A stretch of 64,000 bases of DNA, taken from Corynebacterium stercoris. GTDB lineage: Bacteria > Actinomycetota > Actinomycetes > Mycobacteriales > Mycobacteriaceae. The position numbers and the translations under genes were made by a program. Each line of letters starts with the position of its first letter. Within the stretch, counting starts at the first letter, position 1. The stretch spans positions 61,781-125,780 of the forward strand of contig NZ_JAMFTQ010000006.1 of NCBI RefSeq assembly GCF_024160105.1. Direction: 5' to 3'. Below are positions 48,217-63,561 of the stretch, piece after piece. The notes beneath the pieces were generated by a model. It saw only the letters and a list, made by a program, of their open reading frames with translations. It searched no databases and was not told where the DNA came from.

Positions 48217-48872
48217 CGCAACGTCACCTCCGCAACCGGGTCGCCGAGGAGCCAGGACTTAGAGCCGTCGAGGATGGAAGTACGGTACTCCAGCTCAGAG
48301 ATGACCAGCGTGTCCGCGCGCGCCGCCGTTCCCGCTGCGGCGGGGTCGTCGAGCGGATCGGTGAAGATCACCGCCATGTCGAGCGGCACGCCGGGGTTTG
48401 GCGCGACCAGGCCGGCGAAGGGCACTTCGGTGAGCGGATCCGTCCCGGTCAGGCGGTGGTTGATCTTGCCGAAGCGCGGCAGTGCGTCCGCGGGCAGGGT
48501 CGAATCCTGGAGCGCGAACGCTGTGAGCATGCGCGGCGCCGAAACGGGCCGGGACGCGGTGTTGGTCACCTGCATCTCGACGACCCGGGCGCCGTCGACG
48601 ACGTAGGTGCGGCGGATCGCGATTTCGAAAGGTGCCGCCTCCACCTCGATCGGCTCCGCGAGGGGACGCTCCCCCGACAGCGCTGTGGCGGCGACGAGCC
48701 CCTCCGGCTCCGCCTCGTCGAAGCCGCCGCTCAAGCCAGTGATGCCAGCGACGGCCAACAGCGCGGCGAGCGTCATGTTCGTGCGCGTGGCGAGATCGCC
48801 GGCGACGGACGCGAAGAAATCCCTCGTCGGCCGGCTTCGTGCCGCAGCGTGCTGGGGCGATGTGTCGCTCAC
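48213..48872 (-). CDS. Single-pass membrane protein of unknown function (first of three)
   Basis: The 219-residue product has a cytoplasmic N-terminus, a hydrophobic segment (about 33-50) and a beta-rich outer domain. GTG 48872 lies 6 bases after TAAAAT, so the operon mRNA is probably leaderless. The three tightly coupled genes encode proteins of the same layout and may form one complex. Confidence 0.75.
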   Translation of the reverse strand: MSDTSPQHAAARSRPTRDFFASVAGDLATRTNMTLAALLAVAGITGLSGGFDEAEPEGLVAATALSGERPLAEPIEVEAAPFEIAIRRTYVVDGARVVEMQVTNTASRPVSAPRMLTAFALQDSTLPADALPRFGKINHRLTGTDPLTEVPFAGLVAPNPGVPLDMAVIFTDPLDDPAAAGTAARADTLVISELEYRTSILDGSKSWLLGDPVAEVTLR

Positions 48873-48878
48873 AGCTGA

Positions 48879-48884
48879 ATTTTA
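48879..48884 (-). promoter_or_regulatory. -10 box for the three-gene operon 47072-48872
   Basis: TAAAAT ends 6 bases before GTG 48872. It faces the divergent promoter at 48924-48929. Confidence 0.55.
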
Positions 48885-48923
48885 AGCAGACTTTGGCCCG
48901 CTTCGCCCGGGTCTTTTCTGACG

Positions 48924-48929
48924 TACGCT
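48924..48929 (+). promoter_or_regulatory. -10 box for leaderless DUF1707 gene
   Basis: TACGCT ends 6 bases before ATG 48936. Confidence 0.55.
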
Positions 48930-48935
48930 GGCCGC

Positions 48936-49559
48936 ATGGATAACGCCACCCCGCCCCGCAAGCGCGCCGGCAACGCCGACCGGGACCGTGTCGCCGAAAT
49001 GCTCAAAGACGCCCTCGCCGACGGGCAGCTCACTATCACCGAGTTCGACGAGCGCAGCCACCAGCTCTGGGCCGCAACCTTCGTGGACGAGCTCGCCCCA
49101 CTCACTGCGGACCTCTCCCCCGTCGCGCCGCCGGCATCCTCCTCCGTCGTGCGCCACGGCCCCCGCGACGTGGCCGCACCGCGCACCGGCGCACCGGCGC
49201 GTGTCACAGGCGAGCCGGGCGGATCCAGCTCTTCCTTCTCCATCATGGGCGAGGTGGAGAAGCGCGGCGACTGGCACGTCGCCCCATCCCACACCTCCAT
49301 CGCGGTGATGGGCGGCAACACCCTCGACCTCACCCGCGCACGTTTGTCCGCGCAGGAGACGGTCATCCACGCGATCGCGGTGATGGGCGGCATCGAGATC
49401 ATCGTGCCGGAGGATGTCCGCGTCGTGGATGACGGCTTCGGCATCATGGGCGGCTTCGGCATCACCGGCAACCCGGGCGAGCAGCTCCCGCCGGACGCGC
49501 CAGTGGTGCGCGTGCGAGGGCTTGCCCTCATGGGCGGCGTGGAGATCAAGCGCGTTTAG
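48936..49559 (+). CDS. DUF1707 / LiaF-like C-terminal domain protein
   Basis: The 207-residue product starts with a DUF1707 helical domain (about 10-60, with RVAEMLKDALADGQLTITEFDER) and ends with a LiaF-type beta domain (about 100-207) built from repeats of the form IAVMGG / FGIMGG / LALMGG. No membrane segment. Such proteins are linked to envelope-stress sensing in Gram-positives; the role here is unproven. It is convergent with the anti-sigma gene, 4 bases apart. Confidence 0.88.
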   Translation: MDNATPPRKRAGNADRDRVAEMLKDALADGQLTITEFDERSHQLWAATFVDELAPLTADLSPVAPPASSSVVRHGPRDVAAPRTGAPARVTGEPGGSSSSFSIMGEVEKRGDWHVAPSHTSIAVMGGNTLDLTRARLSAQETVIHAIAVMGGIEIIVPEDVRVVDDGFGIMGGFGITGNPGEQLPPDAPVVRVRGLALMGGVEIKRV

Positions 49560-49563
49560 GCGT

Positions 49564-50196
49564 TTACAGGCTCACCCGCGCAAGCACCGGCCCGCTGGGT
49601 GTTTCCGCACCGGCCTCCACCTCTTCGGTGACAACCACCTCGGTGGTGTCGCCGGGCAGCGGCATCCATACGTCGTCGTGCGGTTCCTGCCCAATCACGC
49701 CGGCGGACATCATCGCGCCATCCGGCATGACAGCCCACACTTGAGCCCCCATGCCGTCGGCAAGTGCGGGCTGGCCGTTGACCATCGCGCCGCCCTTGCT
49801 CATGCTGCTGCTCAGCGCGATATCAAGGGTGGCGCCCATCGCCTCGGTTTGCCCCTGGCGCGCATCCGGCGCGTCCATCACAGTGTGCATCTCCTCGACG
49901 CCGGCCGCGGTGACAGTCTGGGTTTCGCTCGCGCCGCCCCAGTACAGGGCAGCGCCACCGACACCGGCGAAGATTGCCACGCCCGCAGCCGCAGCTACCC
50001 ACCACTGCGTGTGCGGCTCGCGCTTGTCGCGGGCAGCGCCGAGACTGACGACGTCCGCTTCTTCCCGCGCCTCCGCTACCTGCGGCGTCTCGGCGATCTG
50101 CCGCAGAATCGAGTCCTTCAAGGCCGGCGGGGGCGCGATGGGCGTCGCGGCGGCGTTGAAGATGTCGTCCAATTCGCGGTCACGCTGGGGATCCAT
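49564..50196 (-). CDS. RskA-like anti-sigma factor
   Basis: The 210-residue product has a cytoplasmic N-terminus that should bind the sigma factor, one membrane helix (about 65-87) and an outer RskA-type domain ending in PSGPVLARVSL. RskA in mycobacteria holds SigK inactive until cleaved by intramembrane proteolysis. ATG 50196 overlaps the sigma stop by one base; a GTG three bases upstream is also possible. No zinc-binding HxxxCxxC motif is seen. Confidence 0.88.
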   Translation of the reverse strand: MDPQRDRELDDIFNAAATPIAPPPALKDSILRQIAETPQVAEAREEADVVSLGAARDKREPHTQWWVAAAAGVAIFAGVGGAALYWGGASETQTVTAAGVEEMHTVMDAPDARQGQTEAMGATLDIALSSSMSKGGAMVNGQPALADGMGAQVWAVMPDGAMMSAGVIGQEPHDDVWMPLPGDTTEVVVTEEVEAGAETPSGPVLARVSL

Positions 50197-50771
50197 CACA
50201 GCCCTCCCTTCACTTGCACGGCCTGACGCAGTTTGTTCAGTCCGTCTCGGACCCGGGTTTTCGCAGTGCCCAGGGCGACTCCGGTGACATCCGCGATCTC
50301 CTTGTGCGTCAGCTCGCCGAAGTAGGCGAGCATGAGCGCGCTGCGGTGCGGTTCACCGATGGAGTCGATGAGCTCCTGCAATGCTTCAGACTCTAGCCGT
50401 TGCGCGGCCTCGTCTTCAGCGGGAGCCACCCAGGTTGTCTGCTGCTGGAGGAAGTCCTCTTGGTCGCGGGCTTGGGCACTTCGCCAGCTCCGCAACCTGT
50501 CGATGGCGCGCAACTTGGCCAGCCGCAGCACCCATGATTTGGCGCTGCCGCGCGCCGGGTCGAATTTGGCGGCGTTTTGCCACAGTTCCACGAACACTTC
50601 CTGCGTGACTTCTTCCGCTTGGGCGGAATCGCGCAGGATGTGCGTGGCCAAACCGAGGACGTTCGGGGCGAGTTCGTCGTACAGCCGGCTGAACGCGTGC
50701 TGGTCGCCTGCGCCCACGGAGACGAGAAGTCGGTCAAAATCCACGGCCACCAAATCTAACACCAGCCGCAC
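50196..50771 (-). CDS. ECF sigma factor, SigK-like
   Basis: The 191-residue product has sigma region 2 (about 25-95, with EEVTQEVFVELW and RAIDRLR) and region 4 (about 135-185, with helix-turn-helix THKEIADVTGVALGTAKTRVRDGLNKLR). The pairing with an RskA-type gene points to SigK. GTG 50771 has GAGGTGAG 6 bases upstream. The gene starts 15 bases after the lipoprotein gene, so it should be transcribed from the motif at 51110-51139 and so control itself. Confidence 0.9.
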   Translation of the reverse strand: MRLVLDLVAVDFDRLLVSVGAGDQHAFSRLYDELAPNVLGLATHILRDSAQAEEVTQEVFVELWQNAAKFDPARGSAKSWVLRLAKLRAIDRLRSWRSAQARDQEDFLQQQTTWVAPAEDEAAQRLESEALQELIDSIGEPHRSALMLAYFGELTHKEIADVTGVALGTAKTRVRDGLNKLRQAVQVKGGL

Positions 50772-50786
50772 CGGCCACTCACCTCA

Positions 50787-51062
50787 TTACTTAGAGGGCT
50801 CGGTGCTCATCATCGCGTCCGACGGCTCCATCTTGTCGGAAGGCTCCATCATCTCGCTGCTCATCATCGCGTCCGACGGCTCCATCTTGTCGGAAGGCTC
50901 CATCATCTCGCTGCTCATCATCGCGGAGGACGGGGACATCATCTCGGAGGTGCCCTTGGACGAACCGGAATCGTCGCACGCTGCGAGTCCGGCGGCGCCG
51001 GCAACCAGCGCGGTGGCTGCGGCGAAGAGGCGCGCCTTGGAGGTGGTGCGGGTGAAAGACAT
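50787..51062 (-). CDS. Met-rich repeat lipoprotein
   Basis: The 91-residue product has a signal peptide with lipobox LAAC (Cys29) and a mature part of about 60 residues made of Met, Ser, Glu, Pro, Asp and Lys. It includes two identical copies of an 18-residue unit SSEMMEPSDKMEPSDAMM. No fold is expected. Met-rich surface peptides may bind copper or act as oxidation targets that a methionine sulfoxide or thiol system repairs; this is inference. It heads the operon with the sigma and anti-sigma genes. Confidence 0.85.
   Translation of the reverse strand: MSFTRTTSKARLFAAATALVAGAAGLAACDDSGSSKGTSEMMSPSSAMMSSEMMEPSDKMEPSDAMMSSEMMEPSDKMEPSDAMMSTEPSK
50814..50921. repeat. Two perfect 54-bp tandem repeats inside the lipoprotein gene
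   Basis: Copies at 50814-50867 and 50868-50921 are identical, and the unit length keeps the frame. Partial copies flank them. Identity including third codon positions points to recent slippage or recombination. Confidence 0.9.
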
Positions 51063-51109
51063 GTGAATCTCCTTTCCTGTCGGGGACCTTCCCCGGCCAG
51101 TTATCAGTA

Positions 51110-51139
51110 CCTACGGAGCAGCCCCCGAAAACGGATTGG
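51110..51139 (-). promoter_or_regulatory. Putative SigK-type promoter of lipoprotein-sigma-anti-sigma operon
   Basis: On the minus strand CCAATCC (51133-51139), 16 bases, CCGTAGG (51110-51116). The same motif with the same spacing faces the other way at 51151-51180. Confidence 0.7.
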
Positions 51140-51150
51140 AGCAAGTCCGG

Positions 51151-51180
51151 CCAATCCGCCGGGGCCGCCATCTCCGTAGT
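51151..51180 (+). promoter_or_regulatory. Putative SigK-type promoter of dipZ
   Basis: CCAATCC (51151-51157), 16 bases, CCGTAGT (51174-51180), reading toward dipZ, about 75 bases before its start. The two -35-like boxes lie back to back, 11 bases apart. Confidence 0.7.
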
Positions 51181-51254
51181 TCCGGGCAGAAGGCACCCCG
51201 CTGCCGTATGCGGACGGCGCGCGGTGCGGAGATTCACACGTCTGGAGGTCACAC

Positions 51255-52904
51255 GTGCTTAGCGTGATCATTGTCGGCCTGGTGGGAGGCATCCTCACCG
51301 GCCTCTCCCCCTGCATTTTGCCGGTGCTGCCGGTGGTGCTCAGCGTCAGCGTAGGCCGCAAACCCTCGCACGTCGTCGGCGGCCTAGTTGTCAGCTTCGC
51401 CGCCATCGCCCTGCTCGGCTCGCTCATCCTGGGGCTGCTCCACCTGCCCCAATCTCTGCTGCGCTGGGCCGGCATTGTGATGCTGGCGCTGGTGGGCGTG
51501 GGCATGATCGTGCCGTCGGTAGGCGACGCCCTGCAGAAACCCTTCGACGCGCTGCCCCGCCCCACTGCCCTGCAGCAGAAGGCGAAGAACAAGGGAGGCT
51601 TCCTGATCGGCCTGGCACTCGGCGCGGTGTACGTGCCGTGCGCTGGCCCCGTGCTGGCGGCGGTGACCGTCGCGGGCAGCACGGGCGAGATCGGGTGGAA
51701 CACCGTGGCGCTCACCTTCGCCTTCGCGGTCGGCTCCGCACTGCCGCTGTTCTTCTTCGCGCTCGCTGGCACCAAGATCGGCGAGAAAGTCGACGTGGTG
51801 CAGCGGCACCGGCGCGGGGTGGGCGTGATCATCCTCGTCTTCACCCTGGCGCTCGCACTCAACGCGCCCGCCGCCATCCAGCGCGCGCTGCCGAACTGGA
51901 CCCAGGCAGTGTCCACCCGCTTCGAGAATTCGGAGCTCACGTCCAACGCGCTCAAGCAGGTCGGCTCGCGCGACGGCAGCCTCGAGCACTGCCGCGGCGC
52001 CGACCCCGGCAAGCTGCAGGACTGCGGCTCGGCGCCGGAGTTCGAGGGCCTCGAAAACTGGATCAACACCGACTCCCCCGACGCCGGCCCGACACCGCAG
52101 GACGGCACTGTCACGCTCGTGGATTTCTGGGCCTACGCCTGCATCAACTGCCAGCGTGCCGGGGAGCACATCACCGCACTTTACGACGCTTACAGAGACG
52201 CCGGCCTCAAAGTCGTCGGCGTCCACGCCCCCGAGTACGGCTTCGAGCACGAGCTAGCCAACGTCAAGCGCGCGGTAGAGAAGGAAGGCATCCACTACCC
52301 CGTGGCGCAGGACAACGATTTCCGCACGTGGCGCAACTACGGCAACCGGTACTGGCCCGCCCGCTACCTGGTGGACCAGCACGGCAACGTGCGCAGCATC
52401 GTGGAGGGCGAAGGCTCCTACGCCGAAACCGAGCGGCTGATCCGCGAGCTGCTCCTGGAAAAGGATCCGTCGGTACGCCTGCCCGAGCCCGTCGAGCAGG
52501 AGGCGAAGAGCACTTCCGTATCGGGACGCAACCCCGAAACCTACCTCGGCACGCAGCGCGCGCACTACACCGCGCAGAGCGGCTACACCCCGGGGCGGCA
52601 CGCATTCGACGCGCAGCCTGAACCGGAGCGCGGCACCTTCGCGCTGAGTGGCGTATGGGAGCTGGCACCGGAATCGATCCGCGCCGACGGCGGCTACCTC
52701 GAGGTGAACTATTACGCCAAGTGGGTGCAGCTCGTCGTCTCCGGCAGCGGCGAGGTGAAGGTGGAATATCCGGACGGTACCTCGACAACTTTCGAGGTGG
52801 GCGACGGATCCATCGACCTGCTCAAAGATGACACTCCGAGCGAAGGCATCCTGCGCATCACCCCCACTGCAGGTGTGCAGCTGTACTCGCTGACGTTCGG
52901 GTAG
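51255..52904 (+). CDS. dipZ: DipZ-like protein: CcdA membrane domain fused to thioredoxin domain
   Basis: The 549-residue product has an N-terminal CcdA/DsbD-type membrane domain (residues 1-220, about six helices, redox Cys20 in SPCILPVLP and Cys129 in VPCAGPVL), a thioredoxin-like domain with CINC motif (Cys296, Cys299) and a C-terminal beta domain (about 420-549) of carbohydrate-binding type. It should move electrons from the cytoplasm to extracytoplasmic thiols. GTG 51255 has GGAGG 6 bases upstream. Divergent from the sigma operon with a matching promoter motif. In M. tuberculosis, dipZ lies in the SigK-controlled mpt70/mpt83 locus. Confidence 0.92.
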   Translation: MLSVIIVGLVGGILTGLSPCILPVLPVVLSVSVGRKPSHVVGGLVVSFAAIALLGSLILGLLHLPQSLLRWAGIVMLALVGVGMIVPSVGDALQKPFDALPRPTALQQKAKNKGGFLIGLALGAVYVPCAGPVLAAVTVAGSTGEIGWNTVALTFAFAVGSALPLFFFALAGTKIGEKVDVVQRHRRGVGVIILVFTLALALNAPAAIQRALPNWTQAVSTRFENSELTSNALKQVGSRDGSLEHCRGADPGKLQDCGSAPEFEGLENWINTDSPDAGPTPQDGTVTLVDFWAYACINCQRAGEHITALYDAYRDAGLKVVGVHAPEYGFEHELANVKRAVEKEGIHYPVAQDNDFRTWRNYGNRYWPARYLVDQHGNVRSIVEGEGSYAETERLIRELLLEKDPSVRLPEPVEQEAKSTSVSGRNPETYLGTQRAHYTAQSGYTPGRHAFDAQPEPERGTFALSGVWELAPESIRADGGYLEVNYYAKWVQLVVSGSGEVKVEYPDGTSTTFEVGDGSIDLLKDDTPSEGILRITPTAGVQLYSLTFG

Positions 52905-52928
52905 GAACCCTACGTCGGAAAGCGAAAT

Positions 52929-52958
52929 GCCCGGCCACCGTGAGAAACGGGGCCGGGC
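52929..52958. terminator. Bidirectional hairpin between dipZ and rpoC
   Basis: GCCCGGCC/GGCCGGGC 8-bp stem; followed by ATTTCGCTTT on the minus strand and by TTATCG on the plus strand, so it can serve both convergent genes. Confidence 0.75.
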
Positions 52959-53000
52959 TTATCGCGCAGACCAAGCTACGCCAGCAGGACTGGCGGGTGC

Positions 53001-56999
<3,999 letters not shown>

Positions 57000-57094
57000 G
57001 TAAAAATCCCTTTCAGGTTTGTTTTTAAATCAAGTTCGTTTCATAGCAAGCGTCGAAAAGCGAAGTGCTTGCCGACGCCTGCCTTGCCTGGCGC

Positions 57095-60574
<3,480 letters not shown>

Positions 60575-60948
60575 GTTTTGGGTCCTTCCAGCACCTAAGG
60601 CGAAAAGCCGCGCGCAATCTGTTCTGGCACACAGATCCGCGGCATTTCCGCTGGTAAATTAGCATTTGGTCTGCTTCGGAATACCCGCCCCCAGAGACAA
60701 CAAAATCACCTTGTCAAATCGGTTTCTTCGCACCGTTTCGAGCAAGGTTTGCGCGCACACTGGAGACGGCTTCCAGCGCAACGAGTCAGCCTATACCAGA
60801 TACAGGGAAAAGTAAAGGGCACGCCACGCCACCCCCAGCGCACCACCCCGATACCGCGCCACTGCCGCCCTTGCCGTCATGTGCGGGCTGCGTCACGATT
60901 AGCCGGAAGCCTACCATCACACCTCGCGCGCGAGTCAACCTTTCTAGC
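60575..60948 (-). promoter_or_regulatory. rpoB promoter and leader region
   Basis: The 374-base gap has no gene. On the minus strand an extended -10 TGGTATAGG (hexamer at 60790-60795) with TTTACT 15 bases upstream is the best promoter, implying a leader of about 200 bases. Near the start codon a hairpin GCCGCG.ATCTG/CAGAT.CGCGGC (60607-60643) may form in the leader. Confidence 0.5.
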
Positions 60949-61902
60949 TCACGCGCGGCGCGTGCGGCGCAGCGCGCCTATCAACCCCAGCAGGGTCAAC
61001 AGCGCGCCCAGACCCATAACTGCCCAGGTCACGGCCTGCGAGCGGGCCTGGGAACTCACACCCGCCAGCGCTTGGACGTTGGTTTCGACTTGGGCGCGGT
61101 CCATGGTGCCGTCGTAAAGCACAATGTTCCGGATGCCGCGGCCGGTGGCGTCCGCGTAGTAGTCGTCGACGTGTTCGTTGATGCCCACGACAAGGCCCGT
61201 GACCTGGTCGACCTTGAGCTCGCGCACAGCCTTGTGGGTGAGGAAGGTGCGGATCTGCGGACCCGGGATCTCCGGGGTTTCCGGGTCGCCGGGAAGCTCC
61301 ACCATCAGGGTGTTGCGCATGTCCGCGTAGCGCTGGGCGATGTTGGTCGGCGGGATCTCCTGCCGGAACGTGTATACGGTGCGGCCGGCGATCTCCTCCT
61401 CGCCGACGAACTGCGCCGGCGCGGCGCCCCGCAGCACAGGGTCGAAGACGTCGTACGCACGCTGCTCCACGTTCGCCGGGAACTTCAGCCACGCGCCCTC
61501 GACGGGAATTTCGGCGGCGGGCATGGCCATGACCAGCTGTACGTCGGCCGGACCGGTTGCCTCGCCGGTGACGCGGTCCAGCTCGTACGCCCAGGTCGAG
61601 GCGGTAACAAGGTTGTCGAAGTCCGTGCCGGCGGTGCCCGCGCGCAGCGTGTCGCCGATGCGCACACTGGCGGTTTCGACATCCGACGGGTTACGGATCT
61701 CCATGTGCAGCTGGTGCGTCACCGGCGCCGGCTGGCCGTCGCGCAGCCCGTCCGGGTCGGTGATCGTCCAGGTGGATTCGCTTAAGGAGAGGGGTAGGCG
61801 GCCGTCGCCAAGCAAAAAGCGCGGAGCCACCAAACCACCGACCATGAGCGCAATGCCCAGGCCGAGGAGCAGGGTGGACAGGACCCGCGAACGTTGCTGC
61901 AT
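60949..61902 (-). CDS. DUF3068 (porin PorA-like) membrane protein
   Basis: The 317-residue product has an N-terminal membrane segment (about 6-26), a large outer beta-rich domain and a C-terminal membrane segment (about 288-308) followed by a basic tail, the DUF3068 layout. The family is common in mycolic-acid bacteria and lacks a settled function. ATG 61902 was chosen over 61938 because it directly precedes the signal-anchor; a TAGAGT box lies 8 bases upstream, overlapping the stop codon of the aldehyde dehydrogenase gene. Confidence 0.88.
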   Translation of the reverse strand: MQQRSRVLSTLLLGLGIALMVGGLVAPRFLLGDGRLPLSLSESTWTITDPDGLRDGQPAPVTHQLHMEIRNPSDVETASVRIGDTLRAGTAGTDFDNLVTASTWAYELDRVTGEATGPADVQLVMAMPAAEIPVEGAWLKFPANVEQRAYDVFDPVLRGAAPAQFVGEEEIAGRTVYTFRQEIPPTNIAQRYADMRNTLMVELPGDPETPEIPGPQIRTFLTHKAVRELKVDQVTGLVVGINEHVDDYYADATGRGIRNIVLYDGTMDRAQVETNVQALAGVSSQARSQAVTWAVMGLGALLTLLGLIGALRRTRRA

Positions 61903-61910
61903 GCTGGGAA

Positions 61911-61916
61911 ACTCTA
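61911..61916 (-). promoter_or_regulatory. -10 box for DUF3068 gene, overlapping upstream stop codon
   Basis: TAGAGT ends 8 bases before ATG 61902; its first three bases are the TAG stop of the aldehyde dehydrogenase gene. Confidence 0.45.
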
Positions 61917-63401
61917 CCGGAGGATGTCCCGGCCCCATTTCAGCGCTGCCGCCGCCGCGTCCGCGAGACGCTCGCGCGGGAGGCCGTTAGCCATGATGTT
62001 CATGCCGCGCGTCTCGGTGACGTTGCGCGGCTCCGTGAACTTCGTGATGCCGTGCGCGCCGTGGCGGCGGCCCGCGCCGGAGCGCTTCCAGCCGCCCATC
62101 GGCGCGTCGAGCGCGCTCCATGCCGGGGCGTAACCCTCGTTGATGTTCACCGTGCCCGCTTCGAGCCGCCTTGCGATGGCGCGCGCCGTGCGCGGGGCCG
62201 CCCACACCGACGCGTTGAGGCCGTACTCCGTGTCATTCGCCCTGCGCACGGCCTCCTCGAGCGAGTCCACCACCTCGATGTACACCACCGGGCCGAACAC
62301 CTCCTCGCGGTGGAGCTTCGCTGCCGGCGGGACATCCGCGAGCACCGTCGGCTCGAACATCGCGGAGCCGATCCGGTTGCCGCCCGCGAGCACGGTCGCG
62401 CCGTGTTCGCGGGCGTCCCGGACGTACGCCTCAATCTTGTCCGTGTGCTCCGCCGAAATCTGCGTCCCCATGTCCAGCTCCCACTCGCGCCCGGCGCCGA
62501 CGTTCATGCCGCGCACGCTGCGCACGAACCCCTCCGTGAACGCCGCCGCCACGTCGCGGTGCACATAAATCCTCTCGATGGAGATGCACAGCTGCCCCGA
62601 GTTGCCGAAGCACGCCGCCCACGCGCCCTCGATCGCCCGCTCCAGCGGCGCGTCCGGCGCGATAATCATCGGGTTCTTCCCGCCCAGCTCCATCGAGAAG
62701 TCGATGAGTCGCGCCGCTGCCTGCTGCGCCAGCTTCTCCCCCGTCGCCGTCGAGCCCGTAAACATCAGGAAATCGCAGCGCTCTACGATCGCCTGCCCGA
62801 CCTCCTCCCCCGTCCCCGTCACAACCTGCAGCAGGCCCGCCGGCAGCCCCGCCTCGACGAGCAGCTCGCGCCCCTTCAGCGCGGACAGCGGCGTGCGCTC
62901 GTCCGGCTTCAGCACCACCGCGTTGCCAGCCATCAGCGCCGGGATCGCGTCCGACACCGCCAGCGAGAGCGGGTAATTGAACGGCGCAATCACCCCTACA
63001 ACCCCTTTCGGCGGCCGCTCCTCCCAGGTGCGGGTCAGTCCGGGCAATGGCGCTTTACGACGCTTCCTTTTCACCTCCCCCGGCCCGTGGTACGCGTAGT
63101 ACCTGCTGGTGAGCGCCACGTCCAGCACCTCTTCCAGCGCCGAGAGCCGGTTCTTGCCGTTCTCGTCCTGGATCTGGTCCATGAGCTCGTCGCGGCGGTC
63201 CAGCACCAGGTTATGGAACCGCAGCAGGATGTGCCGGCGGTGCCGGAAGCTGGTCTGCGCCCACTGTTGCTGCGCGCGGCGCGCGATGCGGAACGCTTCT
63301 TCGACGTCGTTGGCGGTGCCCCTGGGCACCTGCCCGATCGTTTCCCCCGTCGCCGGGTTGCGCACGTCAATCGTCTCGCGGTGCGTGATGTCTGTGTTCA
63401 T
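61914..63401 (-). CDS. NAD(P)-dependent aldehyde dehydrogenase (succinate-semialdehyde dehydrogenase-like)
   Basis: The 495-residue product has ALDH hallmarks: Asn142 in APFNYP, Glu238 in MELGGK and catalytic Cys272 in NSGQLCIS. Overall it resembles actinobacterial succinic-semialdehyde dehydrogenases (GabD2 type), which oxidise succinic semialdehyde to succinate; substrate is inferred. ATG 63401 lies 6 bases after TAGGCT, so a leaderless mRNA is likely. It is followed at 12 bases by the DUF3068 gene. Confidence 0.93.
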   Translation of the reverse strand: MNTDITHRETIDVRNPATGETIGQVPRGTANDVEEAFRIARRAQQQWAQTSFRHRRHILLRFHNLVLDRRDELMDQIQDENGKNRLSALEEVLDVALTSRYYAYHGPGEVKRKRRKAPLPGLTRTWEERPPKGVVGVIAPFNYPLSLAVSDAIPALMAGNAVVLKPDERTPLSALKGRELLVEAGLPAGLLQVVTGTGEEVGQAIVERCDFLMFTGSTATGEKLAQQAAARLIDFSMELGGKNPMIIAPDAPLERAIEGAWAACFGNSGQLCISIERIYVHRDVAAAFTEGFVRSVRGMNVGAGREWELDMGTQISAEHTDKIEAYVRDAREHGATVLAGGNRIGSAMFEPTVLADVPPAAKLHREEVFGPVVYIEVVDSLEEAVRRANDTEYGLNASVWAAPRTARAIARRLEAGTVNINEGYAPAWSALDAPMGGWKRSGAGRRHGAHGITKFTEPRNVTETRGMNIMANGLPRERLADAAAAALKWGRDILR

Positions 63402-63407
63402 GCGCCC

Positions 63408-63413
63408 AGCCTA
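63408..63413 (-). promoter_or_regulatory. -10 box for leaderless aldehyde dehydrogenase
   Basis: TAGGCT ends 6 bases before ATG 63401. Confidence 0.55.
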
Positions 63414-63470
63414 GGCACGAGCCATGCCCTGCGTGCCCATGAAGCGAACGTCGGATAGCGCCCAAAAGCG

Positions 63471-63511
63471 AAAACCCGCCGCCGCACCGGAGAAGCGGTG
63501 CAGCGACGGGG
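63471..63511 (-). terminator. Intrinsic terminator of rplL
   Basis: On the minus strand GCACCG-CTTCTC-CGGTGC, extended outward by CCCG/CGGG and CGC/GCG pairs with single mismatches, then TTTTCGCTTTT. Confidence 0.85.
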
Positions 63512-63561
63512 TCGCGGAAGTAGTAGCTGCGCGGTGCTCATTCGAGCGGCCGCCGAAGCGA

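Noticed and set aside
49564..50196. ZAS-type zinc anti-sigma motif
   Set aside because: No HxxxCxxC is present; the protein fits the RskA type.
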